Shown: in pieces, positions 39,601 to 51,291 of the stretch
Layout: each line of letters opens with the position of its first letter
Position numbering within the stretch: position 1 is the first letter of the stretch
Assembly (NCBI GenBank): GCA_022579005.1
Contig: MU401684.1
Location: 1-57,222 of the forward strand
DNA: 57,222 nt
Reading direction: 5' to 3'
Source: Poronia punctata
Taxonomy: Eukaryota; Ascomycota; Sordariomycetes; Xylariales; Xylariaceae
The notes under the pieces: model-generated
The model's input: the letters and a program-made list of their open reading frames with translations, nothing else
Database searches by the model: none
Told to the model about the DNA's origin: nothing
Made by a program: the position numbers and the translations under genes

Positions 39601-40604
39601 GGGAATAGTTGGTCCGGAGGAGACTGCCGAGGGAGTACTGGGGCCAGTGACTTCAGGGACGTTGTCGCTGGTTCCACTGATCTGTGTAAACGGGGCAGTT
39701 CCGGGACTACTAGGCTGCGTTGAGTTTGCCATAGGGAATGGCGTTGTCGATGAGTTGGTGATCGGGGAGGCCTCAGTGGTAGGAAGGGTCATGGCGGTAG
39801 ATGTCGGGACTGACATGCTCCCTGCGCCTACTCCAGAGGTGCTGGGGACGGATAGAGTCTCTTGGCTCATCGAAAGTTCCGGGGAAGACGACAAAGTCCC
39901 CGCGACTCCGCCCGATGACGATGGCAATGGAGTAGTTTCCAACCCAGACGTGGCAGGACTTCCCTGGATAGAGCCGCTCTGCGTGGGAAATGGTTCCGTT
40001 ATCACAGAGCCACCAGGTACACTGGTGGTAGCCGCCCCAGTCTCTCCCGGGGTCGTTACTATTCCACCAGACGTAGTCTATGGGCAACCAAGCAAGTAAG
40101 CAATAACATTCAGATGCAGAAACAGTTAAAAGGATTCTCTTACATTGGAGGCACCGGCGGAAACGCTCGACAAACTTGCCCCTGGGGGCAGCATTCCACT
40201 CTCAGAGGGCCCAACGCTGATGGAAGCACTCAAGCTAGGAATCGGATTCCCGCTTGTCGACGGCGTACCAGATCCCGTGATCGAGGCTAAAGAAGCTATT
40301 AATTTAGCAAAGAAGAACAACAAGAGGACAAATCAATATCATCGTAGAACGAAAGAAGTCATATACCTGGACCAGAACTTCCAGCAACAGATGACGACAA
40401 GGGCCCAGTCTCCGATGAAGGCGGGGGAGGAGGCTGTCCATATCCCCCATACGAGGGGCTGGGGTCATCATAGACATAATAAGCACCGCGATTCGGAGGT
40501 AGTCCCTCGTAGTCCTGGACATTGTCGTGCAGGTTGGGATTAGGCAGGGCCACGACGCATGTCAAAAGAATGACTACCGACACGAGGTCAGCAGGAGCTT
40601 TCAT
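36680..40604 (-). CDS. Secreted mucin-like Ser/Thr-rich protein
   Basis: Four exons (40367-40604, 40144-40295, 36981-40077, 36680-36924) with introns of 71, 66 and 56 bp close exactly to about 1243 residues. Residues 1-20 form a signal peptide (MKAPADLVSVVILLTCVVAL), followed by a Tyr/Pro-rich stretch (YYVYDDPSPSYGGYGQPPPP). About 1000 residues of Ser/Thr/Gly/Pro follow, a mucin-like region expected to be heavily O-glycosylated. Near the end stand three imperfect repeats of the form DTTC-(T/S)-E-(S/T)-T-(I/L)-T-(Q/E)-SGTI at about 1032, 1101 and 1136, each with one Cys. The last exon adds a basic 80-residue tail ending QVIAGPDW, with no GPI-type hydrophobic end and no transmembrane helix. A cell-surface or matrix adhesin role is inferred. 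Long frames on the opposite strand (36950-37840 and 38741-40099) are by-products of the biased codon use. Confidence 0.85.
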
Positions 40605-42582
40605 GATTACTTTTCTCTTTTTTTTTCGTTCTTCCTCTCAGTATGTTTATGACGAATGATATATAAAAAACGAATGCGTATGGGGAAAAAAAGAATGATG
40701 AGAACGAAGGCAAAGTCCTTAACCAGATCGAAAGGAAGCGAGGGAGAAGGGGGGAGAAGTAACCGACTTATAACCTCATTGACCTCCTCCCCCTCCACCT
40801 ATACTCACTCTCAATCCTGATATCTTGAAATTTTAGCGAAGCGAGACGCGTCACGTATTCTAGAAATATAGGTATGGCTACACCAAAACCAAAGTAACAA
40901 AAGACAAGAAGTGAACAAGCACACATCATCAACCTACCTGCCTACTTTGTCTACCTACCTAGGTACAAACGAGCTACCTACGCCCCTTACCGTATACCTA
41001 CCTACTCTTACACACGAACGAGAGGGGATTCAATCCCTACCTACATGTCTCGAGTCTCGACCAAGATAATGTACCTCGTAAAAAAATAAAAAATAAAAAA
41101 TAAAAAGAGGCCATAATCACCTCGTGGCACAAAATGTCACCTTACCTTGACCTAAGACGAGGCGAGGCCTCTCTCCTCCTTTCTCGTGTGCTCAAATACC
41201 TACTGGTCAAAAGTCAGTCAGTCAGTCAATCAGTCCGTCCGCCCAAGTCAAAGTAGCACATGAACAAACAAACTAAACTCTCTCTCTTTGTATGACCGGC
41301 CCGACCATATGGGCTCAGAAATGCCCAAATCAAACAAACAAACCCCTTAACTTTTCTTTAACCCAACCTATATAGAGCGACGATATGTACCCATCTTCCA
41401 ACCCCCCCCCCTGGTTTTATCTTCAGAAAAGGTAGTTAGGTAGGTACATATACAGAGTCGAGAATATGATCATATCATAAACAGAAACCATTTCCACCAC
41501 AAATTTTGGATTTCGGTATCGATAAAAGAATCGTGTTTGCGTCATACGAAGACAGAAAAAAAACAAACATGTCTTCCACCCTACCTACTACCTACAGTTT
41601 AGTAGGTTAGTATCTGAGGCTCTTGCGTGTGTCTCTTTTTTCCACACCCAGGTAATACGACTACGACCAACTGATCCAAACCAAACCAAACTAGAAAAAG
41701 AAAAAAAAAAAGAACCTACAAGTAAGTTAGACACCTAGACACTTTAGGGAAGCACGAGATGGAACATCTAAATCCATAAACAAAATGGGATGACATGTGG
41801 AAGCAACGTGAGACTTTCCTCCAGTTCAAGACAAGACGGGTATGAGCCTCGTAGATGTCACCCCCTCTCTCACGTTCCTGAGAATGTGTGACATGGGCTG
41901 AGAAGGAGTCCAATATTGTACAGACAGGGGTAAGGGTAACATGAGATAGTAGGCCCGTAACCATTTCTTGTGTCCGACCAAATGGGGGTAACACATGGGT
42001 GCGTCCTTATTGATTATACGCATAATAGACTTCTCGTGAACCGAAGCATAGCCGTATCCACGCCCTCGTCCGAGGTTCTACACAACGTGGTGCTCAAGCG
42101 AAAGTTTAGCGAATTTGCTAACCTTAGCTTAGACCATGGCACTCTTCCATGGGTAATGTATACCGTTACACACAATACCATGATACCACAAACGTTAAGA
42201 CCGAGTCTCTCCTTAACCGACCCATCGTGCTAGTTGAGATTTCCACCTTACGAATAATTCAGCTGGCAACAGTCACTGGTAACAATGGTGGCCGTGGTAT
42301 GATGTTATGAATTCTGCCTGATCAATTTCATTCAGTGTCGTGAATCGATTATCTCGTTCCCTTTCCATGTCCTTTTCCCTATTGGAAAAACTCCAGACCT
42401 AAGAGTATCCGCATAATAAAAACAATTCCTTTACGCCAATCGCCACAGATGCATATGAGAGGCGTCGGACAGAAGTCGGTTTTGAGTGGCCTTCGTAAGT
42501 CGACCTATCCTCTCTCAAGGCTCACACAATTGTTGGCCAACTAATTCCAGCAAAAGTAGGCCTCGTGCATCATGTGTAGCCA
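40605..42582. promoter_or_regulatory. 2-kb upstream region of the mucin gene
   Basis: This is the presumed promoter and leader of the mucin gene, reaching to the 3' end of the Rrt8-like gene. It holds many TACCTACC words (about 40930-41050 and 41575-41600), an A-rich AAAAAAT array at 41081-41107, GTCA repeats near 41214-41232 and a C run at 41402-41412. No ORF is supported. Confidence 0.55.
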
Positions 42583-44030
42583 CTATTCTGCCTTCTTGGC
42601 AGAGTCGCGCAGGTTAGGGGCCGTTCCTGTGGTCATATCGGTGTTCTTCTGCTCGATATCGGCGGCCCACAGAGCAGCGCCCACTGCATTTTGGCAACTG
42701 TCAGTTCTTGTGCTACGGGGTGAAACGGGGATAAAAGACATGGAGCCTCACCGGTGTTCGTAAACGCGAAAAACATTGAAATGCCTGGAACCATCTCGAG
42801 GAGAGTCGCAATAACACCGAACCTGAAGAACTTGTTAGATAACTACCAGCCTGAAATACGAACGTTGCTGCTTGTTTCGGGAGGCCTGGCCGACTGTAAG
42901 GCCTTTGCTGCCCCTTTGTCTCGGAGCGGCATATGCTAAAGGATTGAAAAGCGCAATGTTTTGGAGAACTTACGAGGTGTACGGAGCCTTGTGGTGTTCC
43001 AACCAGTCTTGCTGTTGCGCCGAAGACCAACCTTTCAATTGGAAATACTGACAACTTTTAATTAGACCATGTTTCAAATCATCAGAGACGTCAGGAGGGG
43101 GAACGTACGCGATCATGGACTGATGTGCCTCTTGTCCGACCTGAACTATGTTAGTTGCGTCCAACAAAAGGTGGTGCTGGATGTCCAGTTGTATTGGGTA
43201 GGTACATACCCTGGACAAGGATGAAAATGATCGTTCCCACGACTATTATAACGTCAGCAGCTGCCACTCACAAGAAGTCCATCAAGTTTCTTGACAATTC
43301 TTTCGGCGTGGTTCGCATACCTGGAATGAAATTGAGCGGGAGATACATGACGTAGCGGACGAGTGCCTTAGGCGAGTACTTCTTAAATGGGTTCTTGAGG
43401 ACTTTGCCAAGTCTGCTAATTGGATCGCCCCCCGACTTCAGCTGGCGTCCCTCGCTGACGACGCCCGTGGCATTCTTCGAGACGAGTGTTCCGTCGAAAA
43501 TATCAAGCAGAGCATCCTGTAGGAAAAAGTTGCGGGAGATCACGTTGACGATCATGGAGCTCTCGTTAAGGATGAGGAGAGTGGTAGTAAAAACTGCCAG
43601 TGGGCCGTTGACGAATACCAGGATTGCGAGCTGAGGAAGGTAGGTGAAGAAGAACATTCCGGCCGTAACAGCTGCCGTCAAGCCGATCGTGGGCATAATC
43701 CGGGACGTGAACGGCTTCCATAGCTCCCGGTGCGTGCAGAAGTAGATGATTCCTCTGGTCAGGCGTCGTTAGCTTCTTGGCCTTCAAGACATGGGGTACT
43801 AGCCTTGCGACCATGTTTGAGGCTCATACCTGACGGGATACAAATAGGCGCCGCTCTTGGAAGCCGCAGAGAGGAGAGCTTTGGCCTTTTCGTAATCCTC
43901 CTTCCTGTGATGTGTCAGTCTTCGCTTGGAGCAGTCTTCAACTTCGTTGTGTTTCGGGCCTGGTGAAGTAAACGTACGCGACTTCTTGGGCTTTCGCCTG
44001 CACGCGGTCAACCACACCACTGCTAGACAT
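42583..44030 (-). CDS. Rrt8/Lds1-type membrane protein (EI24/CysZ-like)
   Basis: Eight exons (43978-44030, 43830-43904, 43321-43754, 43210-43242, 43109-43140, 42974-43047, 42752-42822, 42583-42683) close exactly to 290 residues. Introns are 60-150 bp with GT-AG ends. The sequence matches the fungal outer spore wall protein family Rrt8/Lds1, related to EI24/CysZ. KSGAYLYPVRGIIYFCTHRE leads into two hydrophobic helices (about 60-110), LPLNFIPVVGTIIFILVQG is a further helix, YFQLKGW is a family motif, and FGVIATLLEMVPGISMFFAF is the last helix. In yeast, family members sit on lipid droplets and help build the dityrosine spore wall; in moulds the role is open. Exons 4 and 5 are only 33 and 32 nt. 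They supply VVGTIIFILVQG and GRTRGTSVHDR, which continue into the conserved YFQLKGW. Confidence 0.9.
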
Positions 44031-46301
44031 GACGGTGACGATGTTGCGACGTGCACGGGTTGCTGAGAATCTTTTGTCTTGTTTTCTGTTGTTACTGTGA
44101 GGTTTGAGGAGTGAATAGGATTGGAGAAGTGATATTTGGCTTATGGATAAAAGTTTTCTCAACCTTGGAGCGCTCGTATGTTTGCTTCCCTAGGTAGAGT
44201 ACGTGTACAAGTAGGGTATCATAAACACGTAGATTGAGTTTCCAAGAGACTCATGATGTCATTTCACAATCTGGACCTACAGTGGTACCTAGCTCCAACC
44301 CACTTACCAGTTGCAGAAACTTGAAAGTGGGCTGTTATTAGCTTCAATGTTAAGTACCGAGTAGTGGGGTCCCGAGCATGACACGGTTAATCACCTACAG
44401 TGGATATGAGCATGAACTGTCGAAACTTGAATAAATATGCTTGATTGTGCTGTAGAGACATAACGGATACAATCCACACTCTCAAATCCGAAACTTCTGT
44501 TGCTGGCCTCATGTCGACGACTCGACCCTATCCTCCAGATCATATGCTACCCTCCTTCCAACGAGTTGCTGGCATAGGGCCGCTTGGTGTAGGTTAGGCG
44601 CCTGGGATACCTAGTCGAGAATTCGCTCCAGCATTACCTTGAATCAGCTGCTAGAACTCCGTCTCTGTTTGCCTACACATATTTCCACTTTCACATCGAA
44701 GTTGCAATGTGTGAGGTACACGCTGCTCTTGAGTACTAGCTTATACAAGTTATCGAACAGCGCGACGTCTTCCATACTAACAGCCAAGTACCTAGGATCC
44801 AAACTGTTAAAGCTATACGGCCCCTTGAGTTCAGTATCCAAGGTCTTTTCGGTTAATTAGGAGGTCCGAGATTGAGAATTATACCTCCTACCAGGGTCAC
44901 AGCTCAGTCATGACTTTAAGCTCAATGGTTGGTCCATTGGTTCGAGGTTGATAAGGATGAGGGCAGGGTGTTGCATATTTTAATAAACTACATGCAGGCA
45001 GGTTCAAAATTTATAAGGAGCACTGAAAACTTTGACCCTTTGCTCAAAGAACGTCCATGTTGTTTATTATAAGGCAAATCATCTTTTGAGCGCGGTCTAA
45101 CAGGATCAAGTATCCGCCAATCAGACCCGTCCCATTTGAAATACAAGGCTTGAAACTTGTACGGGGGGATGCTAATGTTCGCATTCGTTTGTTTTCAGGG
45201 TTGATGAGGATCACCATGGGTGCATGTGTAGCCTAGGTAGGTAGGTAGGCAAACCCGGCAAACTACATGTTCTAGACTGGAAGGCTGCTTAAAAGAGAAG
45301 CAAGACTGGCACATTCTGAACAAGAACCTGTCGCCTGTGTCGAAAATGCACAAAAAGGCAGCTGCGCCGAGACAGGGATTCTCCGCAAGAAGCTATCACA
45401 GATCAAGCATATGTTCAATATCGCCCTTTCCCACTCTAGTAGGGAACGACAGTGTGGACAGTGTTCCTGGATTTTACAGCTGGTCTTCGACCTTGGCAAC
45501 CTCCAACCCGAGGCACTCTGTGCATGCAGCATACCTACCTAGGTACATGGGTACTTACTTTTTTCCCACCTAAGATAGACGTTAAAATTCTACTACTACT
45601 ACTAGGTACTTACTTTACCTAAGTATTAAATCCTCCCGGGCAATGAGAACACCAACCACGACTGCTCCTACTCGTATACTCACTGTAGTAACCTGCAGTC
45701 ATCCCGTCCCTAACTTGCTTTCATCCTCTAACAGCTCCACATATATTCCCGACCTAATAATGCTACGCTACAGTCGACGCTGCCTGTGATCCTGAGAACA
45801 ACTACTTTCAGCCTTCAGGCATGGGGAACCCCTGTATTCATCACATGCAAGACAGTTTAAGCATCGATATGTTGTGGACAAGGGACACCGAATATGTGGG
45901 CCGTTGCCTTTTTGCTCCTTTCCCCGTGCCTGCTACTTGGAGAAGAGCCGTGACTGGCTGCTGTCGTGGAGGAGGTGGACATATTCCCCAACTCCCAGAA
46001 ATGCTATGCATGTCGTGTCCACGCCATACCCGCAACGCTAGATGATCAGGTACCACACTTGATGACCAACTGAATGACATCAATCCAAAGATAGAGAAAC
46101 AAGCTCGACTTAAACTCGGGACGTGCGAGACTAGAGCTGTGCGAGTATATGCATCCAAGAATGTATAAGGCCCAGGGCGCCTGCACCCGTTCTTTCCCCG
46201 GATTCTGAGATTGTTTTCCTAGGTGACTACATTACCCTCCTGCTATCTATCAGGTCTATGTAGAAAGGCCGCGCCGGATAGGTGCCCTAATCCTCATCAA
46301 G
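44031..46301. promoter_or_regulatory. Divergent intergenic region between the Rrt8-like and oxidase genes
   Basis: 2.3 kb separating two divergent genes, so both promoters lie here. TAGGTAGGTAGG at about 45234-45249 and TACCTACCTAGGTAC near 45532-45546 belong to the dispersed word family seen across the window. No ORF is supported. Confidence 0.55.
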
Positions 46302-48487
46302 ATGCAGTCTCTCCGGTTTCTCGCTGCTTTTTCGCTTGCGGCGACTCGCATTGCAGCGAAACCTTATAATACCTTTGACGGGGGTGGCTTCCCAGCCTGC
46401 AACGAGGTAGCGGCGGTCCACAACGCCTCCAGTGTCGATGATATTGTCTCTATCGTCAAGAAAGCTGCTGCTGATGGCACCCCGGTCAGAGCATCTGGAA
46501 AGGGTCACATGTGGTAAGTGTGTGTCCGGCGACAATATGGCGGTCGTTCACTAGCCACGAAGACGTGTGATGGGCTAATGCACAGTTTTAAAATTAGGTA
46601 CGACACGATGTGTTCTGATAACCCAGATACCATCATTATACGAACGGAGAATGTCAATGGAATTTCAAACTTGATTCTCGATGAAGGTGCCGAGTCGGGA
46701 AGCGTGGAAATCGAGGCCGGCGTCACCTTTCTCCAACTTGCTGAATGGTTGCACGCCCGAAATGCGTCTGGTCAGTATCCTTTGCTATCAAAATTAGGTG
46801 CCCGCAGATATGTAATTACTGACACATGCGCATTCGCATTCCAGTGGGCTACACCCTGGTAAACTGGAACATCACCATGGCTGGCGCAGTAGCAATGGGA
46901 GGACACCGCTCATCCATCAGAGAAGACTCCATGGTTGCTGCCGGTGTCCTTTCTATGGACATTGTCAATGGCAACGGCGAAATAGTGACGGTCGAACGAG
47001 ACAACGACAACGACGATTGGCTGGCAGCTTCGACTTCATTAGGACTCCTTGGTGTCATTGCCCGGATGAAATTCAAGATCTACCCAGACTTCAAAGTGTT
47101 TGCCCAACAGAAGACGTAAGGCCTCAATCTCTATCTGGCTGTGATGGTAAGAATACCGACTGACATTGACGGAAGTTTGGACGAAGACGAGGTCCTTAAC
47201 GGTGATATCTATGGAATGATTGCCCCTTACGCGACGGCGAATTTCTGGGTGAGTCGCAATCTTACATCGTCGCATTCACAGCCAGGACATGTTGTACTCA
47301 TAGCTGCCCAATACAGTGGTGGCCTTACAATAAAAAGTTCCACTGGCGATACTACGATGAGATCCCCCTCACCCTAAGCGACCAGGAGGGCTTCCAGAAC
47401 ACATTCTCGCTTACGGACGTCGAAGCGGTTGCAGCCAAGGCTTCGCTCGAGAGCGGAAAATACCTTGCATCGTCCAACTGGTTCTTCGAGACCACGGCTT
47501 TCGGGTTATGGTCGGCGCCGAACTTCAAGGAGAAGACGACATGGAAGGACATCAAAAAATGGCCGGTCTATGGGTGGAACTACGACGTGTTGATAGGAGG
47601 TCTCTATCCTGACCAAAAGCCAGAGTGGGATCACGGCCTGCACGGCTACACGCTCGAACTTGGTTTCCCTGTCGTCATGGCGAACGATGTGCTGAAGCGG
47701 GTGAGGAAGGCTTTCGATGCCGAGAAAAAGAAGGGGAGAATTAGTGAGTATTGCTCGTCCTCCCTTTTCTCGTCGCAGTAAACGACATCGTGTCGCCTCT
47801 TTACCTAGGAAAGGGGCTTGTTATTTTATTTATGGAACCCGGCATCGATGTTATGACACGTGCTGACCCGAAATCACAGTGGCGGCGACATACCGTAGCG
47901 GTATCAACATCAAGTTCGGCAAGCCCTATTTCGACTTTCTAGGACAGGTCACCTATGACACGGCCGACGGGGCGGACTGGTCGAAGGGCGCCATCATGTT
48001 TGACTTTCCTACTTTCCATCCTACTTCTGGGGATGGAAAGCGATACAACGAACAATTTTGTATGTCCAACCACCCTTTTCCTCACCGAGGCAGTCGACAA
48101 AGGTGACAAAAAGTCTTGGACTAATAAATGACGTTTGACAGACATCAACTTGGCCACGACGTTGATCGACGAGTTCCCGGCCCGCCCTCACTGGACCAAG
48201 AATACGCGCGAGGTATTCGGCAACGCGACAAAGAATCTTGACCCGGATCATCTAGCTAGGTTCAAAGGTATGTATTGGGTTGTTTTTAGACAAATTTGAC
48301 TGATGTACAAGACCGCTAACGTTCTTTTAGTAAGTCGAGATTATAAACGCCATGAGTTACTTACTTAGATATACCGGATGCGGAATACAAGTACTAACAT
48401 ATCAATCAACAGGCTGTGAGAGAGAAGTTTGACCCCAAGGGCACGTTCAAATCTATCATTGGCGAGATCCTGGGTCTCTATGACTAG
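46302..48487 (+). CDS. Secreted FAD-linked sugar-1,4-lactone oxidase
   Basis: Eight exons (46302-46513, 46598-46770, 46845-47115, 47176-47248, 47317-47743, 47880-48059, 48142-48266, 48413-48487) close to 511 residues. It is a VAO/PCMH-type FAD oxidase with a C-terminal D-arabinono-1,4-lactone oxidase (ALO) domain. N-terminal features are a likely signal peptide (MQSLRFLAAFSLAATRIAA), the FAD-domain segment PVRASGKGHMWYDTMCSD, and the nucleotide-binding loop AGAVAMGGHRSSIREDSMVA followed by STSLGLLGVIARM. ALO-domain features are WWPYNKKFHWRYYDEIPL and the C-terminal FKAVREKFDPKGTF. Yeast Alo1 makes erythroascorbate in mitochondria; a signal peptide here suggests a secreted relative with an unknown sugar-type substrate. 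The last intron can only be removed in frame as a twin intron (separate entry). Confidence 0.9.
48267..48412 (+). other. Spliceosomal twin intron (stwintron, [D1,2] type)
   Basis: No single GT-AG intron joins ...ARFK to AVREKFDPKG in frame here. An internal intron at 48268-48330 (GTATGT donor, GCTAAC branch, CTTTTAG acceptor, 63 bp) interrupts the donor of an external intron between its first and second base. Removing it fuses G48267 to TAAGT at 48331, creating GTAAGT. The external intron then has branch TACTAAC near 48392 and acceptor AACAG at 48412 (83 nt). Both introns have near-ideal signals and the result restores FK-AVREK exactly. If only the internal intron is removed, an in-frame TAG follows 13 codons after Lys. 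Confidence 0.88.
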
Positions 48488-49103
48488 ACCCCTACGATCA
48501 CACGAGGGAAGGTAAGCGGGGATAAGGAACAAAACGATGGTGGGCTAAGCGATGGAAATCGGTGTATATAAGTTGGTGCTTTATCTACGAGGAATTAAAG
48601 CATCGTATAAACTGCCTGACTTTCGATGTGCTCTTTATATCCTCGTAGTTGCAACCAATGGAGGATTCTCTGTTAAAGAACCCGTTTCTTGCCAGCCCTC
48701 GTCTGGTGACCTACACAGTAGACAACTTCAATCGAGGTTACGTTAGGGAGATACGCGTATCTGCCAGCTATGCAAGGCGCGTTACACCAGGTGAACGACA
48801 ATCGATGAGTAATGAGGGTCGGAGGGGTATTGAATGGGTGCAGCTGTCTTTATGTGGTTTATATATTTGTTTACTTGTCTATTCGTCAGGGGTATATTGT
48901 ATATATCTCTGAAATCAACAATGGCGCATCCATCTTTAATCAACTAACATGCTGGCCATAAAAAATACAAGTTTATCCTAACGACCAAATCCAATCCAAA
49001 CCAATCCTGCCCGAACAAGGAATCTACATCGCTGTGTGATATGTAATGAAAAAAGTTTCTGTGGCGCGTGTGTTCCGCGCTGGATGCAAATAATAAAAAA
49101 CCG

Positions 49104-49134
<31 letters not shown>

Positions 49135-49213
49135 GTCTCCTTCTTTCGTTGTCCAGGTGCCCTTGGAAGCAAGCAAGCAAGCAAATCGAAATAATCAATC
49201 AATCAATCCAAAT
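48488..49213. other. Convergent intergenic region with a CT microsatellite
   Basis: This 726-bp gap holds the 3' ends of two convergent genes. A CT run of about 14 copies lies at 49104-49131. No gene was recognised. Confidence 0.7.
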
Positions 49214-49980
49214 TCAACCCTGCAAAGCAAGCACACCAAAAGCCCCAAGCAACCCCCACATCACAACAGCCCTCGTATTCATCATGAGCGACGAAGCCGC
49301 ACTACAAGCCTCGCCCGTAGCTTTGGCCAACTTATCGGCGCCCGCCGTAACAGACACCGCATGTCTATAATTGGACCCGTCACCGCCCAGAACGGTCGCC
49401 GTGCTAGTAGCTGTCGCCTGACCGTTGTACGAGTAGGCGATGGAGACTTCGCAAGAGGCCGATTTCGTCCCGTCTAGCTTGCAGTCTTCTATGATGGTCG
49501 CTTGTATGCCTTGGGTTGTGGTTGCCGTTGAGAGGTAGAATTGGTCGGGTTTCTCTGTTACTGTGACGGGCTTTTTTTGTTTTCTTTTTGTTAGCGACAA
49601 CAGAAAGAAGGGGGAAAGGAAAGGGAAGGGAATGAAGGAAGGAAAGAGGGACATACTTCGGCATTAGGCCCACATGTATATGCCACAACGGCAGTTCCGC
49701 TATCCGGTCCCTCTGTACATCGTAGAGCCAAAACGGTGGATTCGCAATCGGCTTCTACGACCGAGGCGGCGAATTTGAAGTCGGGGTCGGGATTGCTTAG
49801 GAATATGTCCAATGTGTTGTCGTTGTCGTTTTCATTATCATCATCGTCTGAATCGGCTCTTGCTTCTATTTGGATGATGTTTTCTTCCACGTTGTTGTGG
49901 CTGTGGTGACGATCTGTCATTCCTTCGAAAAGAAGGCTTGACCTCAGGTTTAGGAGGCCGGCGACGTGTGCGAGAGCCAT
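49214..49980 (-). CDS. Small GPI-type secreted surface protein
   Basis: Two exons (49657-49980 and 49214-49570), joined in phase 0 across an 86-bp intron (GTATGT...AAAAAG), give 226 residues. It belongs to a common mould family of Cys-containing extracellular proteins: LDIFLSNPDPDFKFAASVV opens the domain, DCKLDGTKSASCEVSI and VSVTAGADKLAKAT are the recognisable later motifs. The C-terminus (SSLMMNTRAVVMWGLLGAFG) is hydrophobic after a small-residue stretch, as in GPI-anchor signals. The N-terminus MALAHVAGLLNLRSSLLFEG is a rather poor signal peptide, so an upstream exon or another start is possible. An Asp/Asn-rich acidic stretch lies at about residues 44-56. Function unknown; a cell-wall location is inferred. 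Confidence 0.8.
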
Positions 49981-51239
49981 TTTTGGATGGATATGAGTTT
50001 GTGAGTGTGGTGTGTTGGTGTGGTGAGGTGAAATTGGAGAAATGACCAGGTTACCAAGATCAATATTGATGGAATCCGCTTTTTTTTTGTTATGGGTTGG
50101 TTTCTTTAGGCCTTTTCTCTTTTTTCGTTTATTTCTTTATCTCTCACGATATTTATTCATTCACAAAGAGTAGATAATACCAAGCCAAGTCAAGTCAAGA
50201 CAAAAAAGAAGGGAAGGATGACGAACTAATATATTCCCTTGGAAATCTTTACCCCCACACCTCCCTCCTGTAGCTTCCATTTCCTTGGAAAATCGTTCAG
50301 CTCATTTACAAGGGGTCCTACTATGTACCTATTCATAGCCATGATAGTCTAGTTCTTGAGTCCTGACCCTTTCTTCCCCCATATAATCTCGCTGCAAAAG
50401 TTCGCCGCTCCTTTCCGGAATGAGGATCGTGGAAACTTGGTTCTAGGCCGCTAGCGTGTGGCGTCCGTGCCTCTAGCCCAGGCACACATCTTACACAGTA
50501 CGGTCTTGATCATTGTGCACTGTGTCCAAGGTGCCAATCATTCGACTTTGAACTCAATAAGCATCTTACTCTAGCCAGACTTTAGATAAGTAAGGTAGGT
50601 AGCAATGTGCGGCGTAGAAGTAAGCTGCCTTGGTTTTTTTTTTTTTTTTTTTAATGAGATGCCCAACCGACAACAGACTTCTCCAATGATATTTGTTCAT
50701 CGTGGCCTTATCGGCAGACTCTCCTGCCAGTGGACGCAAAAAGGACCCTTATTCTTACTAAAACAGTCATCAGACTAGCTCGGATTGGACTTGCTAGATC
50801 TGACTATTTATCTTATGCATGGAACACAAACCACATGGTGCGGGTAAATACCTAACTGCGTATACAGGTATATATATACTCGTATGCCCACCAAAAGGGA
50901 TAGGTATCTTGAGCATACACGTACCTAGGCGTGCTAGGTTAGTCCTACATAATCATTGGTATTGAGAAAAGTGATAGATAATGAAATCGAAGCAAAAAGC
51001 AAGAGTTGTCATTTAATTTACCAGTGAGAGCACAGCCCTGTCAAAAATTAGGCTGGGCCTAGACTAAAATATCCCAAGGTCGCTTTAAGTCTAGACCACG
51101 ACATAGCGTTATTATTGACACGTACGTAGCCGGCTAGGCTAAGTTGAGACTACGGCCCGTGAGCTCGGTTACAAGGAGAACTTGGATACGATACACTGCC
51201 TTAAACACGTACATAACAAGGAGAAGAGAGAAGAGAGAA

Positions 51240-51291
<52 letters not shown>

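Noticed and set aside
38741..40099. 452-codon open frame on the plus strand, and a 296-codon one at 36950-37840
   Set aside because: Both lie opposite the mucin gene. Ser/Thr/Gly-rich codon use leaves the opposite strand free of stops. The minus-strand model has a signal peptide, matched introns and repeats, whereas these frames show no features.
48331..48390. Extra exon between 48331 and 48390 in the oxidase gene
   Set aside because: In the required phase it reaches a TAG after 12 further codons, and other acceptors give the wrong frame for the last exon. The twin-intron model fits all signals.
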